From Citrobacter sedlakii NBRC 105722 (GTDB lineage Bacteria > Pseudomonadota > Gammaproteobacteria > Enterobacterales > Enterobacteriaceae), in the NCBI RefSeq assembly GCF_000759835.1, contig NZ_BBNB01000003.1:226668-290667 (forward strand): a stretch of DNA of 64,000 nt, written 5' to 3'. The notes under the pieces were generated by a model. That model ran no database searches, was not told the origin of the DNA, and was given only the letters and a program-made list of their open reading frames with translations. Both the position numbers and the translations under genes were made by a program. Positions 58,657 to 64,000 of this stretch are shown in pieces (position 1 is the stretch's first letter; each line of letters starts with the position of its first letter).

Positions 58657-59429
58657 TTGTGATGCCAAAACGCCTGTCCGACGAGATAGCCTCTCGTGTG
58701 CGGGCGCTGATTGAAGAACAGCAGCTGGAGGCGGGTATGAAGCTGCCCGCCGAACGCCAGCTTGCCCAGCAGCTTGGCGTGTCGCGCAACTCTTTGCGCG
58801 AAGCGCTGGCGAAATTAGTGAGCGAAGGCGTCCTGCTCAGCCGTCGCGGTGGAGGGACGTTTGTCCGCTGGCAGCATGAAGAGTGGTCTGAGCAAAACAT
58901 CGTACAGCCGCTCAAAACGCTGATGGCCGACGACCCGGACTACAGCTTCGACATTCTGGAAGCCCGCCACGCCATCGAAGCCAGCACCGCCTGGCATGCC
59001 GCCCTGCGCGCTACCCAGGCAGATAAAGAAAAAATCAGGCTCTGCTTTGACGCGACCCTCAGCGAAGATCCGGACATCGCCTCTCAGGCCGACGTTCGGT
59101 TTCATCTCGCCATCGCCGAGGCGTCACACAATGTGGTGCTGTTGCAGACCATGCGCGGATTCTTCGACGTACTGCACTCGTCGGTAAAACAGAGTCGCCA
59201 GCGTATGTACCTTGTCCCGCCGGTCTTTGCAAAGCTGACGGAGCAACATCAGGCGGTCATGGACGCCATTCTTGCCGGTGACGCCGACGGCGCGCGTAAA
59301 GCGATGATGGCGCATCTCAGCTTCGTCCACGCCACCATTAAACAATTTGATGAAGATCAGGCCCGCCAGGCGCGAATCACCCGCCTGCCCGGCGACCACA
59401 ATGAGCATTCCAGGGAGAACAAAGCATGA
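58653..59429 (+). CDS. lldR: L-lactate-responsive GntR regulator LldR
   Basis: LldR is a FadR-subfamily GntR regulator that represses, and with L-lactate activates, lldPRD. The 258-residue protein starts at GTG 58653, overlapping the lldP stop (GTGA). The winged helix lies at residues 8-75 ([40 protein letters not shown]). A helical FCD effector domain follows, with the metal-ligand residues in [13 protein letters not shown]. The two operator-like dyads upstream of lldP are its likely targets. Confidence 0.96.
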   Translation: MIVMPKRLSDEIASRVRALIEEQQLEAGMKLPAERQLAQQLGVSRNSLREALAKLVSEGVLLSRRGGGTFVRWQHEEWSEQNIVQPLKTLMADDPDYSFDILEARHAIEASTAWHAALRATQADKEKIRLCFDATLSEDPDIASQADVRFHLAIAEASHNVVLLQTMRGFFDVLHSSVKQSRQRMYLVPPVFAKLTEQHQAVMDAILAGDADGARKAMMAHLSFVHATIKQFDEDQARQARITRLPGDHNEHSRENKA

Positions 59430-60613
59430 TTATCTCAGCAGCCAGCGATTATCGCGCCGCAGCCCAGCGCATTCTGCCTCCGTTTCTGTTCCACTACATT
59501 GACGGCGGCGCCTATGCGGAATACACCCTGCGCCGCAATGTAGAGGATTTATCGGAAGTGGCGCTGCGTCAGCGCGTTTTGAAAAACATGTCTGACTTAA
59601 GCCTGGAAACCACCCTCTTTAAAGAAAAGCTGTCGATGCCGGTGGCGCTGGCGCCGGTTGGCCTCTGCGGCATGTACGCCCGCCGAGGCGAAGTGCAGGC
59701 CGCTGCCGCCGCGGATGCGAAGGGGATTCCGTTTACCCTTTCCACCGTGTCCGTTTGCCCAATCGAAGAGGTGGCGCCGACCCTTAACCGTCCGATGTGG
59801 TTCCAGCTGTACGTGCTGCGCGACCGCGGTTTTATGCGTAACGCGCTGGAGCGGGCGAAAGCGGCAGGCTGTTCAACGCTGGTCTTTACGGTCGATATGC
59901 CAACACCCGGCGCGCGCTACCGCGACGCACATTCAGGCATGAGCGGTCCAAACGCCGCGCTGCGCCGTTACTGGCAGGCGGTGACCCATCCACAATGGGC
60001 GTGGGACGTAGGCCTGAACGGTCGTCCGCATGATTTAGGCAACATTTCGACCTATCTTGGCAAACCAACCGGGTTGGAAGATTACATCGGCTGGCTGGCA
60101 AATAACTTCGATCCGTCAATTTCGTGGAAAGACCTTGAATGGATCCGTGACTTCTGGGACGGCCCGATGGTGATCAAAGGGATCCTCGACCCGGAAGACG
60201 CTCGCGACGCGGTGCGCTTTGGTGCGGACGGCATTGTGGTGTCTAACCACGGCGGACGCCAGCTCGACGGCGTGCTCTCCTCCGCGCGCGCCCTGCCCGC
60301 GATTGCCGACGCGGTAAAAGGCGACATCGCTATTCTGGCCGACAGTGGTATCCGTAACGGGCTTGACGTGGTACGCATGATTGCGCTGGGCGCAGATAGC
60401 GTGCTGCTGGGCCGCGCGTATCTTTACGCGCTGGCCACCGCCGGCCAGGCGGGCGTCGCCAACCTGCTGAACCTGATCGAAAAAGAGATGAAAGTCGCGA
60501 TGACGCTGACCGGCGCGAAATCCATTAGCGAAATAAGCAAAGACTCGCTGGTTCAGGAGATCGGCAACCTTCCCGCGGCGCTGGCCCCCCTCGCGCAGGG
60601 TGATGCCGCGTAG
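59426..60613 (+). CDS. lldD: FMN-dependent L-lactate dehydrogenase LldD
   Basis: LldD oxidises L-lactate to pyruvate at the inner face of the membrane and passes electrons to quinone. The 395-residue protein (396 in E. coli) has the alpha-hydroxyacid oxidase signature [10 protein letters not shown] with the catalytic His, plus the FMN-binding [17 protein letters not shown] and [20 protein letters not shown] (a 20-residue segment). The ATG overlaps the lldR stop by 4 bases. GGGAG precedes it. It is the last gene of the operon, 43 bases before trmL. Confidence 0.98.
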   Translation: MIISAASDYRAAAQRILPPFLFHYIDGGAYAEYTLRRNVEDLSEVALRQRVLKNMSDLSLETTLFKEKLSMPVALAPVGLCGMYARRGEVQAAAAADAKGIPFTLSTVSVCPIEEVAPTLNRPMWFQLYVLRDRGFMRNALERAKAAGCSTLVFTVDMPTPGARYRDAHSGMSGPNAALRRYWQAVTHPQWAWDVGLNGRPHDLGNISTYLGKPTGLEDYIGWLANNFDPSISWKDLEWIRDFWDGPMVIKGILDPEDARDAVRFGADGIVVSNHGGRQLDGVLSSARALPAIADAVKGDIAILADSGIRNGLDVVRMIALGADSVLLGRAYLYALATAGQAGVANLLNLIEKEMKVAMTLTGAKSISEISKDSLVQEIGNLPAALAPLAQGDAA

Positions 60614-60625
60614 TGAACGTGCTAT

Positions 60626-60652
60626 GCTGCCCCGCGCAATTGAAGGGGCAGC
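60626..60652 (+). repeat. Hairpin covering the trmL ribosome-binding region
   Basis: GCTGCCCC (60626-60633) and GGGGCAGC (60645-60652) pair perfectly over 8 bp with an 11-base loop, ending 4 bases before the trmL ATG. The only purine-rich Shine-Dalgarno candidate (AAGGGG) lies partly in the stem. Confidence 0.7.
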
Positions 60653-60656
60653 AAAC

Positions 60657-61130
60657 ATGCTTAATATCGTTTTATTCGAACCAGAAATCCCACCCAATAC
60701 CGGCAACATCATTCGCCTGTGCGCTAACACGGGCTTTCGTCTGCATATCATTGAGCCGATGGGCTTTACCTGGGACGACAAACGCCTGCGTCGTGCGGGA
60801 CTGGACTACCATGAATTTGCCGCCGTGGCGCGCCATCGTGATTACGCGGCGTTTCAGGAAGCCGAAAAGCCACAGCGTCTGTTTGCCCTCACCACCAAAG
60901 GGACGCCCGCCCACAGCGCGGTGAGCTATCAGGACGGGGATTATTTGATGTTTGGCCCGGAGACGCGCGGCTTACATGCCAGCATTCTTGATGCCTTGCC
61001 TGCGGAGCAAAAAATTCGGATTCCGATGATGCCGGACAGCCGCAGTATGAACCTGTCAAACGCGGTGTCGGTGGTGGTGTACGAGGCGTGGCGACAGTTA
61101 GGGTATCCCGGCGCGGTATTGCGTAGTTGA
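60657..61130 (+). CDS. trmL: tRNA (cytidine/uridine-2'-O)-methyltransferase TrmL
   Basis: TrmL (YibK) methylates the wobble ribose of tRNA-Leu isoacceptors. It is a 157-residue SPOUT enzyme with the deep trefoil knot: [20 protein letters not shown] at the N-terminus, [13 protein letters not shown] and [20 protein letters not shown] (SAM pocket in the knot). The start at 60657 gives the E. coli length; the longer frame from 60600 overlaps the end of lldD. A hairpin covers its ribosome-binding region. Confidence 0.96.
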   Translation: MLNIVLFEPEIPPNTGNIIRLCANTGFRLHIIEPMGFTWDDKRLRRAGLDYHEFAAVARHRDYAAFQEAEKPQRLFALTTKGTPAHSAVSYQDGDYLMFGPETRGLHASILDALPAEQKIRIPMMPDSRSMNLSNAVSVVVYEAWRQLGYPGAVLRS

Positions 61131-61158
61131 GGGTTGTCGGGTGACGACGCTACGCTTA

Positions 61159-61196
61159 CCCCGCCAACGAATCACGCTGAGACGGGGCATTTTTTT
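61159..61196 (+). terminator. Possible trmL terminator
   Basis: CCCCG (61159-61163) and CGGGG (61183-61187) with an interrupted 19-base loop are followed by CATTTTTTT. The stem is short but the T-run is clear. Confidence 0.6.
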
Positions 61197-61316
61197 CGGG
61201 CGTTATCGACGCCGCCACATTGAGCACAGTCTGCACGCAGTCACCGGAGCGTACGCATAGCCCGTGAGGTGGCAAGCACAGCCTGAATTCAGGCTGGCAC
61301 GTAAGATAGCCCGAAA

Positions 61317-62138
61317 TCAGATTCCGTCGCCGTATTCGAACGTATGATGTATCCCGTTAAAATGCTGATCCATATCCATCGACGGTTTATCACTGTCCGG
61401 CTTGCCGACGATGCGCGCTGGCACCCCTGCGGCGGTGGTGTGCGGCGGTACAGGCTGTAACACCACAGAACCCGCGCCGATTTTTGCTCCGCGTCCAACT
61501 TCAATATTGCCAAGGATCTTCGCCCCGGCGCCAATCATCACCCCTTCACGGATCTTCGGATGGCGATCGCCGCTGGTTTTGCCGGTGCCGCCAAGGGTGA
61601 CCGACTGCAGAATCGACACGTCATCTTCAATTACCGCGGTTTCGCCCACCACGATGCCAGTGGCGTGGTCGAGCATGATCCCGCGTCCGATCCGCGCAGC
61701 CGGGTGGATATCGACCTGGAACGTCACAGATACCTGATTTTGTAAGAAGATAGCCAGCGCGCGGCGACCTTCGTTCCACAACCAGTGGCCGATGCGATAA
61801 GCCTGTAGGGCGTGAAAACCCTTCAGGTATAACAGCGGGGTGGAATATTTATCAACCGCCGGGTCGCGAGTGCGCACCGCCTGAATATCGCAGGCTGCCG
61901 AGGCAATCATCTCCGGGTCGGCGGCGTAGGCTTCCTCCACTACTTCCCGAATGGCAATCGCAGGCATAATCGGCGAGGCCAGTTTGTTCGCCAGCATGTA
62001 GCTTAGCGCACTGCCCAGGTTTTCATGCTTGAGTAGCGTTGCGTGGTAAAAACTGGCCAGCATTGGCTCACAATCGGCCAGGGCACGGGCTTCGGCTTTA
62101 ATATTGTTCCAGACGATATCCAGTTCTTCACACGGCAT
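61317..62138 (-). CDS. cysE: Serine acetyltransferase CysE
   Basis: CysE makes O-acetylserine, the committed step of cysteine synthesis, and is feedback-inhibited by cysteine. The 273-residue protein has an N-terminal helical domain and a C-terminal left-handed beta-helix of hexapeptide repeats (GVMIGAGAKILGNIEVGRGA is one run). Catalytic segments include DIHPAARIGRGIMLDHATGI with the active His. The C-terminal tail ends in YGDGI; the final Ile fits insertion into CysK to form the cysteine synthase complex. It is last in grxC-secB-gpsA-cysE. Confidence 0.98.
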   Translation of the reverse strand: MPCEELDIVWNNIKAEARALADCEPMLASFYHATLLKHENLGSALSYMLANKLASPIMPAIAIREVVEEAYAADPEMIASAACDIQAVRTRDPAVDKYSTPLLYLKGFHALQAYRIGHWLWNEGRRALAIFLQNQVSVTFQVDIHPAARIGRGIMLDHATGIVVGETAVIEDDVSILQSVTLGGTGKTSGDRHPKIREGVMIGAGAKILGNIEVGRGAKIGAGSVVLQPVPPHTTAAGVPARIVGKPDSDKPSMDMDQHFNGIHHTFEYGDGI

Positions 62139-62164
62139 TGCGAACTCCAGGTAATGAGGCTAAC

Positions 62165-62192
62165 GACCGGCCCGTTCTTCGCGGGCCGGGTC
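62165..62192 (-). repeat. GC-rich hairpin between gpsA and cysE
   Basis: GACCGGCCCG and CGGGCCGGGTC pair with one bulge around a 7-base loop. It lies in the 78-base gap of the operon and may act as an mRNA-processing or attenuating structure. Confidence 0.65.
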
Positions 62193-62216
62193 ATTGACGA
62201 AAACAGATCCTTGCGA

Positions 62217-63236
62217 CTAGTGGCGGCTACGCTCGTCCTTGCGTGCACGGCCTAATAAGGTCAATGCTGCCTCGCGCGCGTTTTTTCCGCAATATAATAC
62301 TTGATAAATTTCCTCGGTTATTGGCATTTCGACACCAAAACGGTGCGCCAACTCGCGGACTTCTTTCGTATTGCGGTAGCCTTCCACCACCTGTCCAATC
62401 TTGTCCTGCGCGCCTTGCACATCCATGCCCTGACCGAGCATCATGCCAAAGCGGCGGTTACGCGACTGATTGTCAGTACAGGTCAGCACCAGATCGCCCA
62501 GTCCCGCCATCCCCATAAAGGTGGCCGGATCGGCGCCCAGCGCCGCGCCCAGACGCGACATTTCCGCCAGTCCACGCGTGATAAGCGCGGTGCGAGCGTT
62601 AGCGCCAAAGCCGATGCCGTCTGACATCCCGGCGCCAATCGCAATCACATTTTTCACCGCGCCGCCAAGTTGAACGCCAATGAAGTCCGGATTGCTGTAG
62701 ACGCGGAAACTTTTGCCGCAGTGAAGCAACTGCTGAAGGTCGTCGGCGAAGGTGTCGTCAGTTGACGCCAGCGAGATGGCCGTCGGTAATCCCGCCGCCA
62801 ACTCTTTCGCAAAGGTCGGACCGGAGATGACCGCCAGCGGAATTTGATCGCCCAGCGCCTCGCGCGCAACGTCCTGCAACAGGCGTCCCGTCTCGGCTTC
62901 AAGCCCTTTTGTCGCCCAGACCAGCCGCGCGTCAGCACGCAGCAACGGTTTGATTTGTCGCAGCACTTCCCCAAACACATGGCTTGGCACTACCACCAGA
63001 ATATCGCGGCTCGCCGCCAGCGCGGTGGCTAAGTCGCTTTCGAGATGGAGCGTATCGGGAAAAGGCACGTCAGGAAGAAACACGACGTTACAGCGATCGC
63101 GCTCAAGCGTCGCAATATGTTGCGGATCGTGGCCCCACAGGACAACCGGGTGGCCGTTTCTCGCCAGGGTGATGGCGAGAGCGGTGCCGTACGAGCCGGC
63201 ACCAATCACTGTCATTGAAGCATTACGTGGGTTCAT
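62217..63236 (-). CDS. gpsA: Glycerol-3-phosphate dehydrogenase [NAD(P)+] GpsA
   Basis: GpsA makes sn-glycerol 3-phosphate for phospholipids. The 339-residue protein shows the Rossmann motif [12 protein letters not shown] at residues 10-21, the catalytic lysine region [20 protein letters not shown] and [10 protein letters not shown]. Its start overlaps the secB stop by one base. Length and order are the same as in E. coli. Feedback inhibition by glycerol 3-phosphate is known for the family. Confidence 0.98.
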   Translation of the reverse strand: MNPRNASMTVIGAGSYGTALAITLARNGHPVVLWGHDPQHIATLERDRCNVVFLPDVPFPDTLHLESDLATALAASRDILVVVPSHVFGEVLRQIKPLLRADARLVWATKGLEAETGRLLQDVAREALGDQIPLAVISGPTFAKELAAGLPTAISLASTDDTFADDLQQLLHCGKSFRVYSNPDFIGVQLGGAVKNVIAIGAGMSDGIGFGANARTALITRGLAEMSRLGAALGADPATFMGMAGLGDLVLTCTDNQSRNRRFGMMLGQGMDVQGAQDKIGQVVEGYRNTKEVRELAHRFGVEMPITEEIYQVLYCGKNAREAALTLLGRARKDERSRH

Positions 63237-63703
63237 CAGGCATCCTGATGTTCTTCAGTACCTTCGCCAGCCTGCTGCTGTAAATAGTTCATGAACAGCG
63301 CATCGAAGTTAACCGGCGCAAGGTTCAGCTGCGGGAACGTACCGCGTGAAACCAGGCTGGTGATGCATTCGCGGGCATACGGGAACAGAATGTTCGGGCA
63401 GTATGCGCCCAGGCAATGCGCCATCTGGGTGCCTTCAATACCGCTAATGGAGAAAATACCGCCCTGCTGAACTTCGCACAGGAACGCCGTTTCTTCACCC
63501 AGGGAAGCGGTTACGGTGACACGCAGTACAACTTCGTACACATCATCTGCCAGTTGGGTAGATGCGGTATCAAGATCAAGTTTAACCTCTGGCTGCCAGT
63601 CTTTCTGGAAAACATGCGGCGCATTTGGCGCTTCGAAAGAGACATCTTTGGTGTAAATACGTTGGATCTGGAAAGCCATTTCGGTGTTATTTTGTTCTGA
63701 CAT
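63236..63703 (-). CDS. secB: Protein-export chaperone SecB
   Basis: SecB keeps secretory precursors unfolded and delivers them to SecA. The 155-residue acidic protein starts [20 protein letters not shown] and carries the family segments [14 protein letters not shown] and [17 protein letters not shown]. It works as a tetramer in the cytosol. It follows grxC after 56 bases and overlaps gpsA by one base. Confidence 0.98.
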   Translation of the reverse strand: MSEQNNTEMAFQIQRIYTKDVSFEAPNAPHVFQKDWQPEVKLDLDTASTQLADDVYEVVLRVTVTASLGEETAFLCEVQQGGIFSISGIEGTQMAHCLGAYCPNILFPYARECITSLVSRGTFPQLNLAPVNFDALFMNYLQQQAGEGTEEHQDA

Positions 63704-63759
63704 GTGTAGAAAACCCTTTTAGTGTTGTCCTTAAAATACAGCCTAAGTCTGTGATGACG

Positions 63760-64000
63760 TTAGCTCAGCAGGGGATCAAGTCCACCACGCGCATCCAACG
63801 CATACAAGTCGTCACAGCCGCCAATGTGCTGTGCATCAATAAAAATCTGCGGAACCGTTGTACGGCCACTGCGCTTGATCATTTCTTCCCGTTTTACGGC
63901 GTCGCCGTCAATCGGAAGCTCCTGGAAACTCACGCCCTTGCTGTTTAACAACGCTTTCGCGCGATGGCAAAACGGGCAGGTTGCTTTGGTGTAGATCTCG
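63760..64000 (-). CDS. grxC: Glutaredoxin 3 (5' end outside window)
   Basis: GrxC is a small dithiol oxidoreductase reduced by glutathione. Nearly the whole protein is present, with about four N-terminal residues missing beyond base 64000. The reading frame opens EIYTKATCPFCHRAKALLNS, showing the active-site CPFC (E. coli has CPYC), then the cis-proline segment RTTVPQIFIDAQHIGGCDDL and the C-terminal LDARGGLDPLLS. It heads the minus-strand series grxC-secB-gpsA-cysE. Confidence 0.95.
   Translation of the reverse strand, partial: EIYTKATCPFCHRAKALLNSKGVSFQELPIDGDAVKREEMIKRSGRTTVPQIFIDAQHIGGCDDLYALDARGGLDPLLS

Noticed and set aside
60116..60781. 221-codon minus-strand frame across lldD and trmL
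   Set aside because: Covers two well-supported plus-strand genes and shows no family similarity.

Overview
The window is a chromosomal segment of an enterobacterium. Gene order follows the E. coli K-12 stretch dppC to grxC almost gene for gene, and protein lengths match the E. coli orthologues. Several differences point to the Salmonella/Citrobacter group rather than Escherichia: a cueP gene for periplasmic copper handling next to cspA, no xylFGH between xylA and xylR, a 2-ketogluconate operon joined to ghrB, and no rhsA block between yibF and mtlA. I cannot name the species from the sequence alone. There is no prophage, insertion sequence, CRISPR array or obvious island. The accessory content is a set of small insertions at conserved junctions.

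Layout. 1-9.5 kb: dipeptide transporter genes dppA-B-C (minus strand, dppC cut by the window edge), tRNA-Pro(CGG), eptB, yhjX with its YpdB-type repeat, yhjY, tag and yiaC. 9.4-21 kb: bisC, yiaD, a LacI-type regulator followed by kguE-kguK-kguT-ghrB with a perfect 14-bp palindromic operator, yiaF, an aromatic-acid-type MFS transporter preceded by a PcaR-like box, and yiaG. 21-26 kb: cspA with its cold-shock leader, cueP with a CueR-type promoter of 19-bp spacing, an apparently intact hokA/sokA pair, glyS-glyQ and ysaB. 26-37.6 kb: wecH, yiaB (yiaA absent), xylB-xylA divergent from xylR, bax, malS, avtA and ysaA.

37.8-46.1 kb is the most accessory part. It holds a lone winged-helix regulator in AT-rich DNA, an AraC regulator divergent from a GPH-family sugar transporter plus a GH127-type arabinosidase, a small unknown membrane protein, aldB, and a ROK sugar kinase placed between aldB and yiaY. 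46-64 kb: yiaY, selB-selA, yibF, mtlA-mtlD-mtlR with four CRP sites upstream, yibT, yibL, lldP-lldR-lldD with two LldR operators, trmL, and the minus-strand grxC-secB-gpsA-cysE series.

The common theme is carbon-source capture. Regulated modules for 2-ketogluconate, xylose, maltodextrin, a probable arabinoside, mannitol, lactate and possibly an aromatic acid each sit beside a dedicated regulator or a recognisable operator. Housekeeping genes (glyQS, selAB, cysE, gpsA, secB, cspA) lie between them. REP-type inverted repeats separate many of the transcription units. I see no wholly new multi-gene system. The best leads are the kgu-ghrB operon, the PcaR-like box, the lone winged-helix gene, the arabinosidase module and a tRNA-Pro 3' remnant.
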